Shown here one piece after another: positions 32,602 to 44,395 of a DNA stretch of 64,000 bases; the stretch's first letter is position 1, and every line of letters starts with the position of its first letter. The DNA is taken from positions 1 through 64,000 of the forward strand of contig JAQNDB010000275.1 in NCBI GenBank assembly GCA_029204045.2. The letters are read 5' to 3'. Below the pieces are notes generated by a model, which saw only the letters and a program-made list of their open reading frames with translations, searched no databases and had not been told where the DNA came from. The position numbers and the translations under genes were made by a program. This stretch comes from Tillandsia leiboldiana (lineage: Eukaryota > Streptophyta > Magnoliopsida > Poales > Bromeliaceae).

Positions 32602-35135
32602 TGTAAGACCCGACCTTTCCTTAACCCTTCTGGTCACCCTCTTCTTGTAATGCCCGACCGAGGGCCTCATTTTTGGTGTTTTTTCGGACAGACCATCGGG
32701 GCCCGCAGATAATTTTAGGCGGTAGGGCTCGCGGAGCGGAGCGCGCGGGCGCGATCGGTTTCTTTTTCCGACTTCCGGTCTGACCAGAATTAATTCTCGA
32801 AGTTGGGGTCCCCTTAGGCGTCTCGGGATCCGTGTTGGCGACCCGCACATCTTTTAAGGTAAACCCTAATTTTTAGTATTTATATAGCCGTGTGGGAAAG
32901 AGGATTAGGGCTCCTCTTATTTTTATTTGGTGGCCGCCTCTTTTCTTTTTCTTCCTCCCTCGTAGCCGCCGGCAAAGAGTAACCAAGCACACGGGCAAGG
33001 GTGGACCGGTGGAGGCAAGCGGACGATCCCTCTCTTTCCTCCTCTTTCGCACATCGAGGTGAGTCGGATGCGTTTTCGTTCGGGGGAATCTTCCCCTTTC
33101 TTTTGTTGGTCACGAGGAGGGAGAAGGGGCGGCGCCGTCGCGCACCGCTGCACGCGGGGCCGGCCGCGGGTGGGGCGCCGTGCGGGCAGGTGCCGCGCGG
33201 GGTCGCCCCACATCGCGGGCAGCGCGCCCGCGCGACACTCGGCCGCGTGGGGCCGCCCACAGGAGGGGGCGCCCGCGCGGGCTGGTGCCGCGCGGGGCCA
33301 CCCCGCACCGCGGGCAGCGCGCCCGCGCGGCGCTCGGCCGCGCGGGGCCGCCCGCAGGAGGGGCGCCCGCGCGGGCTGGTGCCGCGCGGGGTCGCCCCGC
33401 ACCGCGGGCAGCGTGCCCGCGCGGCGCTCGGCCGCGTGGGGCCGCCCGCAGGAGGGGCGCCCGCGCGGGCTGGTGCCGCGCGGGGTCGCCCCGCACCGCG
33501 GGCAGCGCGGCCGCGCGGCGCTCGGCCGCGCGGGGCCGCCCGCAGGAGGGGCGCCCGCGCGGGCTGGTGCCGCCGGGGTCGCCCCGCACCGCGGGCAGCG
33601 CGCCCGCGCGGCGCTCGGCCGCGCGGGGCCGCCCGCAGGAGGGGCGCCCGCGCGGGCTGGTGCCGTGCTGGGTCGCCCCGCACCGCGGGCAGCGCGCCCG
33701 CGCGGCGCTCGGCCGCGCGGGGCCGCCCGCAGGAGGAGCGCCCGCGCGGGCTGGTGCCGCGCGGGGCTGCGCCCAGGCGGAGTGTGCGTCGCACGGGCCG
33801 GTGCTGTGCGAAGAACTCCGCCGCACGCTGTTGGGAGTCGATGTAAGTTTCGGACTTCTAAGTCTTGGCTTGCCCTTGTTCCTTCAGGAGTGCGGGACGC
33901 TGTTGGCGACTGGTGCACAGACGCGGACTGGACGAACGCAGGACGACGCACACAAGGTGGGTACATTCCCGGGGATTGCGGGAATAGGGATTAACTGTTA
34001 GAAATAGCATGTTGGGGTAAGGTGGAATTATCAGTCTCCTTCTGTTTATGCACTAACCCTGTTGTGTTATTATACTAAATGTCAATCTGAGGCTCAAGTT
34101 TTGCTACACGCACACCCGCGGTTTGGCCACCGCAAGGGTGTGCTTTTCCGAAAAAGTGGTACGTTGACCCGTGTACCCCACGCGACGGTGGCGTTAGGAA
34201 TGGGGGCCCCCATGGGTGGGGGGTGTGAGCGGTGATGTCGAGGCAGGTGCTCGGCGGCCGAGGCAGGTGCTCGGCGGTGGACATCGGGGAAGGTGCCCGA
34301 TGTTGTTTTGATACAGGGTGTGGTTATGGTGGATGATGCATGAGAGGGATGGTTGCTCCGGTGTTTGTGGTTTGCCCTATTATTGCTTTTCTTATGCTTA
34401 TCATGCTATTTCTAGTCACTGACTTCCCACTCCGTGACAGGTTCGTCCAGGGGCGAGTGTTAGGGCACCGGTGAGGACGCGAGAGTGTTGTTCTGATTTT
34501 TGGGTGACTTCAGATACAGTGACTCTTCTTTCCCTTTTCTTTTATTATTCATGCTAGCCAGCTGTGGATTGCGACACCCCCGTGGGGTCGAAGTGGATGT
34601 TGCTTTCTTTTCCTTTTTGAATAATCGAATGAATATTACGTTCTCTCTTACTTGGCCGTTTTGAACAACGAAAAGCAAAGAAAACCGTTTGCGAAAATTA
34701 TTCTTAAAACGTGGGTGTCGTGTGGGCACCGAGCTTTACAAACCTTGTGGGATTTATGTGTTTGCGAACTGTTTTCACAAACGATGGCATCGTGTGGATG
34801 CCGCTTTCAAAACCTTGTGATTATTTATCTTTTCAAAACACCGGCCTCTATGCTCTAAGTGAATGCTAGAATATCATGTGAGTTGTTTGGTTGTATGTGT
34901 ACGAGACCCCAACTGTAGTGGTCAGAGATTGTATGTGCTACGCCTTGTGAGACACTTCGTAGTTGAGACGCCGTGCATATACAAAGGAGACTCTGCCCGT
35001 TTGCAGAGTGAATTTGTGTATGCGGCGGGTCTGGGCACGCGCCGGGGAGTATTGTTTTACAAAAAAAAATATATGGCTGAATTAGGGGCATCGGTGGCTC
35101 CTCTTCCGCGCGATTCGAACCCCTGGGGCGTGACA
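32602..35135 (+). repeat. 3' LTR of element A
   Basis: 2534 bp. Colinear with the 5' LTR except for three fewer 94-bp units (33184-33775, anchors at 33279, 33373, 33467, 33561, 33654 and 33748). The hairpin is at 34976-35022. About 18 substitutions against the 5' LTR by eye. Confidence 0.95.
34976..35022 (+). other. Conserved LTR hairpin, element A 3' LTR
   Basis: Same 47-nt structure as in the 5' LTR, with one loop change. Confidence 0.7.
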
Positions 35136-35918
35136 ATACCAAATTCCGAAATTAATTGATCCTTTGATGTACCGGATGATCCTTTTCACCGCTTTCAGGT
35201 GAACCTCCTTTGGTGCTGATTGATATCTCGCGCAAATCCCAACACTAAAGGATATATCCAGGCGACTAGCCGTGAGGTAAAGTAGACTTCCAATCATACT
35301 TCGATACAGTTTCTCGTCTACATTCTCACTATGTGATTCACTTCCAAGTCCCTTGTGGCTAGTTCCCATTGGAGTCGGAAAATCCTTCGAATTTTCTAAG
35401 TCAAACTTTTTAACCAACTCCATTGCATACTTGGATTGACACAAGTGAATACCTTCATCATTTTGTTTAATTTGCAATCCAAGAAAATAAGTCAATTCGC
35501 CCATCATGGACATCTCAAATTCGCTTTCCATGGTCTCCGCGAATTTAGAAGCATCATTATCTCTTATTGCGCCAAATACAATGTCATCGACATAGATTTG
35601 TGCTACAATGAAATTGTTTTGATAATGCTTCACAAAGAGAGTCCTGTCAGCTCCCCCTCGAGTATAGCCCTTCTCCAAAAGGTGCTTTGTCAACCTTTCG
35701 TACCATGCTCGCGGTGCTTGTTTCAGACCGTAAAGAGCCTTTTTCAAACGAAAATCATGGTTAGGTTGTTTATGGTCTACAAAACCTTTCGGTTGAGCCA
35801 CATAAACTTCCTCATTTAAAAACCCATTTAGAAACGCGCTCTTAACGTCTATTTGAAATAATTTGATTTTAAAATGACAAGCAATAGCAAATAGTATACG
35901 AATGGACTCGAGTCTAGC
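35136..35918 (-). pseudogene. pol: Sirevirus copy 2 pol: reverse transcriptase core
   Basis: The minus-strand frame continues from 35918 (TARLESIRILFAIAC) through NGFLNEEVYVAQPKGF, KKALYGLKQAPRAWYERL and AQIYVDDIVFGAIRDN (catalytic YVDD) to GSINFGIWYP at the element A junction. No stop or frameshift inside this piece. It is separated from the rest of pol only by elements A and B. Target copies: atacc at 35136-35140 (A) and ctagc at 35914-35918 (B). Confidence 0.92.
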
Positions 35919-38345
35919 TGTCACGCCCCGGGGTCGAAACTGCGACCCGGGCTCGCTAACAGATCCGCCATCTGTACGGAAACTGCCGTACAGACGAAGC
36001 GTCTACCCTGCAAATAAATCTATAGCTAACAGATATCAGAGCAAAAGTAAGTACATGCTATAGAAAGGAAACAGAACAACTGTACTAGAGTAAATAAAAT
36101 CCAAGATACAAGCTGTCCTCAAGATACAAAGATAACACCTCTCAAAATCTCACTCTACAAAAGTGGAAACTCAAAAGGGTACTGCTACCTCTCCACTAAA
36201 CTGACCCGGGTAAGCGACTAGTCGGCCACGCCCTTACCTCGATCTGAAGACTCCTCACGGGAAGGAGTCGGAGCAGCTGCCTCAGGAAAACCTGCACCGC
36301 AGCGGGTGTGAGAACTACTGCAAAGGTAGTTCCCAGTGGGTACCGTCCTCAAAGCACACGGTATGCCCACTAAGTCCACCGGAGGCACAAAAAGGTAAAC
36401 AAATAGATAGATAGATAGATAAATGGGAAAGCTGGAAATCTATCTCTATATGCCTCTACATATGCTCAAAGGAAAAACACTCATCTATGAACATGCAGTG
36501 TAACTCACTCACACATCTCACCCAAATCTCAATGACTGTCCTCTTTGGACCAGTCAAGATAAAGTCAAGCCTGCGCTCATCTACTGCCGCACATCCCGGA
36601 GGAACGGACTTACGTAGGGTGTCCCTCAAGGACTAACAGTAACACATCGCAGCCTCGTCAGGCTCGGTATCATCATCGCACCCGGGGCGTAGCTCGAGGG
36701 GAGCGACCCCACCGAACTCAAGTATCTCAAGTATCTCATAACTGGCAAACATGCCAGGCTCAGCAGGCTATAATCCACGATCAAATAGATCGGAAACACA
36801 GTGGATACACGACACACTCTCATGTCAAGGTCGGAGTAAACTCCACGACTGAATCTGAAGTGATCAAATAGAACCCCCAATGACACTAGTAAAACTCAAA
36901 AAGCCACAGAAAGGCTCTAATAATCAACAAATATCTCCTCGGCCCCCCGGCACGAGAGAACAAGCACCCGAACCCATGCAGCATCACTAGAACCCTCAGA
37001 CATTTTAAAACCATTTTTAAAAGTCGGTTTTCCAATAAAACAAGCATTCGGATTTTTAAAACGGTTCGGGAGCTTAAATGAGGCCAACCAAGTACACAGT
37101 CTAGTGTCATATAATGTCAAGAGTCCACTAAAAATACTCTGGGGTTCAGATAATATTTCTATAATTTTCTAGGCAACTATCAGATCATTTAACAGCTAAA
37201 ATATACAGTTTTGACATGATCAAAGTGCGTTCTGAAGCATTAGAGGGCATTCCACAATTTTTAGAAGAAAATCCAACCCACCTCAAATGCTTTCCGAAGG
37301 CCGCGCCGAAATCGGTGAAGAAACGGGCGCAAACTGACGAAAAACTGAACTGCACCTCTCGCGCGCGCGCGCACCGTCGCGCGTCTCGGAAAAATCCACG
37401 GAGCTCCAAACAACCTCCACAGCACCCAGCTAGGCCACCATAAAAATCTCAGCTCAATCCGATCACCCCAGTCCACGAATCAAGCATGCGTAGAGTTGCG
37501 GATTTGCACAATAATCCCTCTGCATGCATGCAGTCCGAGAGCACAGGGAGAGAGCAAGGATAGAAATTAACTCAAATTACCATTCAAATCCAACAATAAA
37601 ACCCAAGAGGAGAATCAAAGAGTCCAAATCCACAATCTCCAACAATCAATTTACCTCAATTTGCTCCTCGCGTGCGCAGGTTGACCCGGTCAATACCCTC
37701 AAGCAGCACGAACCAGGACTCCCTGCTTCTTCTCCTCTACTTCCTCCTCTTCTTCTTCTTCTCAGGCAGCAAGGAATGGAGGAGGATGGATAAGGGATGA
37801 GATAAGGGTGAGGGAGCTGTGTTGAGGGGTATAAAAATCAACGCGGGAGTAATTGGAACAGAAGAAGCCCATACCTCGGTTTACTGTGCAAGTCCGGGCC
37901 ATATCGGGCTCCCCCTGTGCCTGTGTACCGGTACCACCCCCTTGGTACCGGTACACAGCCCCTGGTTCCGGAACCAAGCACCTGGTTCCGGAACCAGCCA
38001 CCCAAAACTCCCAGAAACAGCTCGAAAATCTCCAGAATCGCCCCGTCAACTCACTTTCTCGCCTCGGGACTTCCGCATCACCCCGAAACCAACCGAACAC
38101 CCCTGTAAAAACATATTACACATGTCCCAAGGGTTCAACTCACATCAAAACCATCCAAGAAGCCCCAGCTCAACCCGCAAGCTCTAAAGCCGACGCCAAG
38201 TCACTTTCCTTCAAAAAGACTTCCGCGTCGCTCCGGGACCACCCGAACCTCTCTGTAAATACAAACAGAAACTGCTGAAGGTATTTCCACAATACCAGGC
38301 TGCCCCGTGGAGTCGGCACACTGCCCGAAGCTCCGGAACTCTACA
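35919..38345 (-). repeat. 3' LTR of element B
   Basis: TGTCACGCCCCGGGG to ACTCTACA, 2427 bp. Contains an (atag)n tract near 36401-36420, a (cg)n run near 37360 and tandem ggttccggaacc-type palindromes near 37970-38000. Open frames inside are not conserved coding sequence. Confidence 0.95.
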
Positions 38346-38388
38346 CTCTCCCCTCCTTCAGAAGGTTTCGTCCTCGAAACCACAAAAA
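38346..38388 (-). other. Element B polypurine tract and pre-LTR motif
   Basis: The minus strand reads ccttctgaaggaggggagag against the LTR, preceded by ggtttcgaggacgaaac. Confidence 0.9.
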
Positions 38389-38395
38389 TCAAAAC

Positions 38396-41089
38396 TCAGG
38401 AGGGCGACTCAAATAAGTGGGGATATGAAACTCTCAGCTCATCCTCAGGCTCCCATGTGGCCTCTCGCTCCTCATGATGACTCCATAAAACCTTAACAAA
38501 AGGTATGATCCGGTTGCGTAATTCTCTCGTCTCTCGAGCAAGAATTCGCACCGGTCGCTCCTGATAGCCCAAGTCCTCGTCTAGCTCCAAGGATGTGAAG
38601 TCCAGGATATGTGAGGGATCAAACTCATATTTCCTCAAGGTGGATACATGAAATACATCGTGGGTGCCTGCCAACCGCGGCGGTAGCGCAACTCGATATG
38701 CCACTGGTCCAATGCGCTCTAGCACCTCAAATGGCCCGATAAACCGCGGACTAAGCTTTCCGCGTACTCCAAATCGGCGAACTCCTCGAGATGGCGAGAC
38801 TTTCAGAAAAACATGGTCTCCCACCTGAAACTCCAAGTCTCGCCGCCTCCTGTCTGCATAACTCCTCTGACGGCTCTGAGCGGTCTCTATGTGTCGCCGA
38901 ATGATCCTGACCTTTTCCTCAGCTTCTACAAGCAGATCTGGCCCCAAGGTCTTCCTTTCACCCACGTCACTCCAAAATAGAGGCGATCGACACTTCCGTC
39001 CATACAATGCTTCGTAAGGCGCCATCTGAATGCTCGCCTGGAAGCTATTGTTATACGCGAACTCGGCTAATCTCAAGTGTCGATCCCAACTGCCACTGAA
39101 GCTCAGGACACATGCTCTCAACATGTCCTCCAGAGTCTGAATGGTCCTCTCCGACTGTCCATCAGTCTGTGGGTGAAAGGCGGTGCTAAACTGAAGCTGG
39201 GTCCCCAAGGCTCTGTGCAAACTCCTCCAAAACTGTGAAGTAAACCTCGGGTCCCTGTCAGACACAATCGATACCGGCACCCCGTGTAGTCTCACAATCT
39301 CGTCCATATATAACTGTGCTAACCTCTCCAAGGACCAACTCAACTGCATCGGCAGAAAGTGGGCTGATTTGGTCAAACGATCAACAATCACCCATATGGC
39401 GTCAGAACCACTCTGAGTCCTCGGCAATCCCACAATAAAATCCATAGTGACACGGTCCCACTTCCATTCAGGTATTGGAAGGCTCTGCAACTTGCCAGCT
39501 GGAACCTGATGCTCAGCTTTAACTTGCTGACAAGTTAAACAACGAGCCACAAACCTTCCAATATCTCTCTTCATGCCGCGCCACCAAAACTGTGCCCTCA
39601 AGTCCCTATACATCTTAGTTCCCCCAGGATGGAGGGTGTAAGGTGTATAGTGAGCTTCCCTCAAAATCAGCTCTCGAACCTCTGAGTCCACGGGCACACA
39701 GAAGCGATCCCTGTACCTGAGTACTCCCGCTGTATCCACAGAAAAGTCCCCTCCCTGATCCTGCCGAAGCTGATCTCGAATCCTCACAAGCTCGGGGTCC
39801 TCACTCTGTTTCTCTCTAATCCTGTCCAACAGAGCGGGCTGCAAGACCATGGACATAAGTCTTGCAGAGACCCCAGGGGACACCACCTCTATATCCAAGC
39901 GCCTCAACTGCTCTCTCAAGGGCATCTGCTGGGTAATCAACAAACTCAAGGACTGCCCTGATCGCCTGCTCAAGGCGTCTGCGACCACATTGGCTTTGCC
40001 GGGATGATACTGAATATTCAGATCATAATCCTTTAGCAGCTCTAGCCACCGGCGTTGCCTCAAGTTGAGTTCCTTCTGGGTGAACAGATACTTCAAACTC
40101 TGGTGGTCGGTGAAGATCTCACAATGCTCGCCATAAAGATAGTGCCGCCAAAGCTTCAAAGCAAAGACAACAGCGGCTAACTCCAAGTCATGTGTAGGGT
40201 AATTCTTCTCATAGTCCTTTAGCTGGCGCGAAGCATAAGCAATTACCCTACCATGCTGCATCAACACACATCCTAGGCCGCTGTGGGAGGCATCACTGTA
40301 AATCACGAATCCCTCTCCCATAACTGGTAGTGAAAGGACTGGCGCTGTAATCAACCTCTGCTTCAACTCCTCGAAGCTCTGCTGACACTGCTCTGTCCAC
40401 ACAAACTTGATCCCCTTCCTAGTCAACCGAGTGAGGGGAGTAGAAAGCTTCGCAAAGCCTTCCACAAAACGACGGTAGTACCCTGCAAGGCCCAAGAAGC
40501 TGCGCACCTCTGTCACCGTCGTGGGTCTAGGCCAATCCCGAACTGAATCAATCTTCGCCGGGTCCACTGCCACTCCTGCGGCTGAAACTACGTGGCCTAG
40601 AAAAGAAACCTCCCGAAGCCAAAAAGCGCACTTCTTTAACTTGGCATACAACTTCTTCTCTCTCAGAAGCTGCAGCACTATCCTCAAGTGCTCCTCGTGC
40701 TCCGTGTCACTTCGGGAGTAAACCAGAATGTCATCAATAAACACAACTACAAAACAATCCAAGTAGGGCTGAAACACTCGGTTCATTAGATCCATAAATG
40801 CGGCTGGGGCATTAGTCAATCCAAACGGTAGCACTGTGAACTCATAATGCCCATACCGAGTCCTGAAAGCTGTCTTGGACACATCCTCGGCCCTCACCTT
40901 AAGCTGGTGGTAACCGGACTGAAGGTCGATCTTGGAGAAGACCGTAGCTCCCTGAAGCTGATCAAACAAATCATCAATCCTGGGGAGAGGATACTTGTTC
41001 CGAACGGTCACTTTATTCAACTCTCGATAATCCACACACAATCTAAGTGATCCGTCCTTCTTTTTCACAAAAGAATCGGCGCTCCCCAC
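38396..41089 (-). pseudogene. pol: Element B pol: RT, RNase H, integrase, chromodomain-like tail (897 codons open)
   Basis: Long open frame. RT has KIDLQSGYHQL and FIDDILVYS (catalytic pair near 40730). RNase H has DHQSLKYLFTQKEL. Integrase has a zinc domain (HPGGTKMYRDL to CQQVKAEHQ), first Asp in MDFIVGLP, SDRDPRF and TDGQSERTIQTLED. The tail has RIIPFVKVLW and EREATWEPE, close to element A and Tekay-type chromodomains. The true frame enters from the protease side, but one base is missing in an A-run (T-run on the coding strand) near 41070, so translation from gag would stop there. The first in-frame Met is not a real start. Confidence 0.93.
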
Positions 41090-41532
41090 GGAGAGACGCT
41101 AGGTCTGATGAACCCTCGATCCAAAAGATCCTGTAATTGAGCCTTTAGCTCTCTCAACTCTGCTGGGGCCATCCTGTAGGGCGCTTTAGAGACTGATGTA
41201 GTTCCAGGGACTACATCAATCACAAACTCTATCTCTCGATCCGGCGGCATAGATGATAACTCCGAGGGAAAAACATCCGGGTACTCGCAGACAACAGGGA
41301 TGTCTTCGAGTCCGGGCATCGCCGTAGGCGCCTCTATAACAGTCGCAAGAAAAGCGACACAGCCTCTACTCAACATCTGTCGGGCTCTGGCGGAAGACAC
41401 TGCCACTGCAAACAATGCACTCTGACATCCCCTATACACATACTCCTCCTGACCCGGCTCCCGAAGGGTCACAGTCCTCAATCTACAATCAATAGTAGCA
41501 TAGAACCGGGATAACCAATCCATACCCAAAAC
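41065..41532 (-). pseudogene. pol: Element B pol: protease end and RT N-terminus
   Basis: Begins in the protease tail (MGMDWLSRFYATID) immediately after element C and runs to RPSVSPWGAPILL, where the frameshift occurs. It contains the protease-RT linker (DIPVVCEYPDVFPSEL). The left target copy aaaac is 41528-41532. Confidence 0.9.
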
Positions 41533-42101
41533 TGTAATAACCGCGGCTTTATTTGCCTTTCTAGACCTTCTTTTAAAATTCTTGTAAATCCACTTTTCGA
41601 CTAAGGGGTCCGGGGGTGAATTATTTTTCTTTATCTCTGGGCAGACTGTCGGGGCTCGCGGGTATTTTTAGACAATAAAGCTCGCGAAATGGATTTCGGC
41701 GGCGCGATCGGATCTGGATTCTGACCCCGGAATCTCCCAGAATAAATTCCGGAAGTTGGCAGCAGTTCAGGCGACTTACACGTTCTTCGAGGCGGACCGG
41801 ACCCAGGTTCGCACCCAAACTCATTTCGCCGAGATTGATTTGTATTTTGGGACTTAGGGTTAAGTTCCCGTGTACGGAGGCGGCTAATATTAATACGTTT
41901 GTGTTGGGTTTAGTTTTGGAGTTTTCCTACCGTTCCTCTCACCCAAACCCTCCTCTTCCCACCGATCGGCGCGAGGCACCGCGGCGGAGCAATCGAGGAA
42001 CGGGAAGAACACTGCACACCTCCGGAACCGGGCACGCAAGAACGGGATAATCCTCGTCTCTCCCTCCCTCTTCATCGGCGAGTCGGAGGCGCTTTGGTTC
42101 G

Positions 42102-42798
42102 GTGAGTTTTTATTATCTTTTTAGCTAGGGTTTTCTTCCGGATCGTACGCACGGGAAGGGGGGGGGGGGGGGGAGACGGTTCACCCCGGCCGGCCGCACC
42201 ACCGCCGTCGCGAGGCACCCTTGCGCGCAGGGCTAGGGCACCGGGCGTGCGGGTCTGGCACCCGCGCGGGCCCGGGCGCCGCGCGGGGTCATCCGTGCGT
42301 GCGGGTCTGGCACCCGCGCGGGCCTGGGCGCCGCGCGGGGTCGCCCGTGCGTACGGGTCTGGGCGCCCGCGCGGAGCCTGGGCGCCGCGCGGGGTCGCCC
42401 GTGCGTGCGGGTCTGGCACCCGCGCGGGCCTGGGCGCCGCGCGGGGTCGCCCGTGCGTGCGGGCTGGGCGCCCGCGCGGAGCCTGGGCGCCGCGCGGGGC
42501 CGCCCGTGCGTGCGGGCTGGGCGCCGCGCAGGGCAGCCCGTGCGTGCGGGCTGGGCGCCCGTGCTGGACCTGGGCGCCGCCGCGGTCAGGGAGCCGTGCG
42601 GGCAACACACCGCACGGAGCCTGATACGCGTGCGGCCACCGCGGCAGCACGGTCGCCGCCGCCTCGGGTTTCCGACTCGGCGGCCGCCGCCGCCGTCGAA
42701 CCCGGGAGCCCGTTCCACGACGGGACCCGAGTATCTGTTCTTGTTCCTCGTTTTACGTTGGGTAGTCGCTGACTTCTTCCCGGTGGATCTTTTTGCAG
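42102..42798 (+). other. Candidate LTR intron 1 (element C)
   Basis: ttcg|gtgagt at 42102 and ctttttgcag ending 42798 bracket the GC array, as in element A. Inferred. Confidence 0.4.
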
Positions 42799-42853
42799 TT
42801 TTGGGGAGCGCACCGGGACACGGGGGTTAGCGCATTGTTCATCGCTCGTAAAG

Positions 42854-43683
42854 GTGGGTTTTTACTCTTAAGTCTTAACATTTAATTCTATCATGGTGGA
42901 CGGGGTCATCCATAAGTGTACTTGGGTTAAACCTGGTAGGGAGGCATCATTTATTCGTCATGGCTTTACGGTGCCCGTGATTAGACATACATATTGGTTC
43001 ATGTCGCTCTCATGCACGTATGGGAGTATGCTGTGATTATATATATACTGTTTCATATAGTTCTCATGCACGTATAGGAGTATGCTGTGATTATATATAC
43101 TGTTTCATATAGTTCTCATGCACGTATAGGAGTATGCTGTGATTATATATATACTGTTTCATATAGTTCTCATGCACGGATATGTTTATGTTATTTCATA
43201 CGGTTCATACATTGATATATATATATATATATGGTTCACGGTTACTATGCTCGGCTGCAACACGCGCACCCGCGGTTTGGCCACCGCAAAGGGTGTGCTT
43301 TTCCAGAAAAGTGGTCCATGACCCGTGTATACCCACAGGACGGCGTGGGGCCTCTTTAGTTGTGGGGCATGTATGCGCCAAGGTGTGAGCGGTGCGACCC
43401 GTCGGTTTAGTTGTCCGACGTGGGAGCGGTGCGACCCGTCGGTTTAGTTGTCCGACGTGGGAGCGGTGCGACCCATTCGGTTTAGTTGTCCGACTTGGGC
43501 GCGGTGCGATTCGTCGGTTTAGTTGTCCGACGGGATCGGGTATTGCAGGTTTACAGGTGTTTGATTCTACTTTTCCCTTGCGGGGAGGGGTGGTTGCTCC
43601 GGATAGACTACGGTTGGACGTTTTCTTTACCTGCTTTATTATTATCTTTTATGACTAGTCGCTGACTTCCCGCTTTGCGACAG
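42854..43683 (+). other. Candidate LTR intron 2 (element C)
   Basis: aaag|gtgggt at 42854 and ctgacttcccgctttgcgacag|g ending 43683. The stretch holds the TA repeats, palindrome and 37-bp units. Equivalent sites exist in LTR 2 and LTR 3. Confidence 0.5.
43389..43536 (+). repeat. 37-bp tandem repeat, four units
   Basis: Unit gcggtgcgacccgtcggttt plus agttgtccgacgtggga, with small variants. Also present in LTR 2, LTR 3 and, reversed, in decayed LTR II near 12485-12630. Confidence 0.9.
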
Positions 43684-44249
43684 GGTCCTACAGGGGGGAG
43701 AGTTAGGCGACGGCGAGGCCACGGCTAGAGGTGTTGGGTCTCAGGAGACCGGAACAGTATTTTACTCTTTACTTTCGCATTCCATTTATTATTTGTAGAC
43801 TGTGGATGGTTCTCGATACCCTCGTGGGGTCGGTGTGGATGTCGGTACGGTGACAACTAAATTGTTTAGTTTTCTTTACATCTCTGTGGGCCGCTTTGGA
43901 AAATAAAATAGCAAATAAAAGAACAGATTGCGAAAACTACTATTTCAAAATTCGGGTGTCGTGTGGGCACCGTTTTCAAAACCTTGTGGATTTATGGTTT
44001 GCGAAAATGGATTTCAAAACCTAAGTGTCGTGTGGGCACTGTTTTCAAACCCCTGAGTTTATGTTGCTTTCGAAAAAGGGTTTTCAAAATATGGGTGCCG
44101 GGTGGGCGCCGTTTCAACAATTGTGGGTTTTATCCTTTCAAACTAATCGGCCGTTAGTTTATTCTGCACCTTGTGAATGGTTATACGTTTGGTTTGTTGT
44201 GATTGAATGTTTACTCGTTATTGAACATTGTACAAACCGCGACGCCGTG

Positions 44250-44296
44250 CATATACAGGGGAGACTCTGTCCGTTTGTAGAGTGATCCTGTATATG
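44250..44296 (+). other. Conserved LTR hairpin, element C LTR 1
   Basis: Outer arms catatacagg / cctgtatatg pair perfectly; inner arms actct / agagt plus wobble pairs. Confidence 0.75.
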
Positions 44297-44395
44297 CGGC
44301 GGATCTGGGTACGCGCCGGGGAAGAAGGTTTTCAAAAAAAAAAATATACCCTTTTGTAATCCGTTTCCGCTAAATTAATCCCCCGGGGCGTGACA

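Larger units (their letters stand above)
25425..35135 (+). mobile_element. Ty3/gypsy element A (Tekay/Del-like chromovirus), plus strand
   Basis: LTR (2817 bp), tRNA-iMet primer site, gag, protease remnant, RT, RNase H, integrase, chromodomain-like tail, LTR (2534 bp), with TSD atacc at 25420-25424 and 35136-35140. RT before integrase is the gypsy order. The pre-LTR motif tttcggggacgaaac and the long LTRs fit Tekay/Del. By-eye LTR divergence is about 0.7% outside the GC repeats. Coding capacity is lost through an internal deletion, a frameshift and two nonsense codons. Confidence 0.93.
41533..44395 (+). repeat. Element C LTR 1
   Basis: 2863 bp, TGTAATAACC to GGCGTGACA. Contains a G-run (about 42157-42173), a GC-rich ~52-54-bp repeat array (42241-42590), a ~54-bp TA-rich repeat (about 43012-43172), a palindrome variant (43298-43311), four 37-bp units (43389-43536), ~70-bp gtgtcgtgtgggcac repeats (43930-44130) and the hairpin (44250-44296). 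Open frames here, some over 180 codons, come from GC repeats. Confidence 0.95.

Noticed and set aside
42072..42830. Arg/Ala/Gly/Pro-rich open frames, repeated at 45454-46209 and 48833-49588
   Set aside because: GC repeat array in element C LTRs, with overlapping frames on both strands; not coding.
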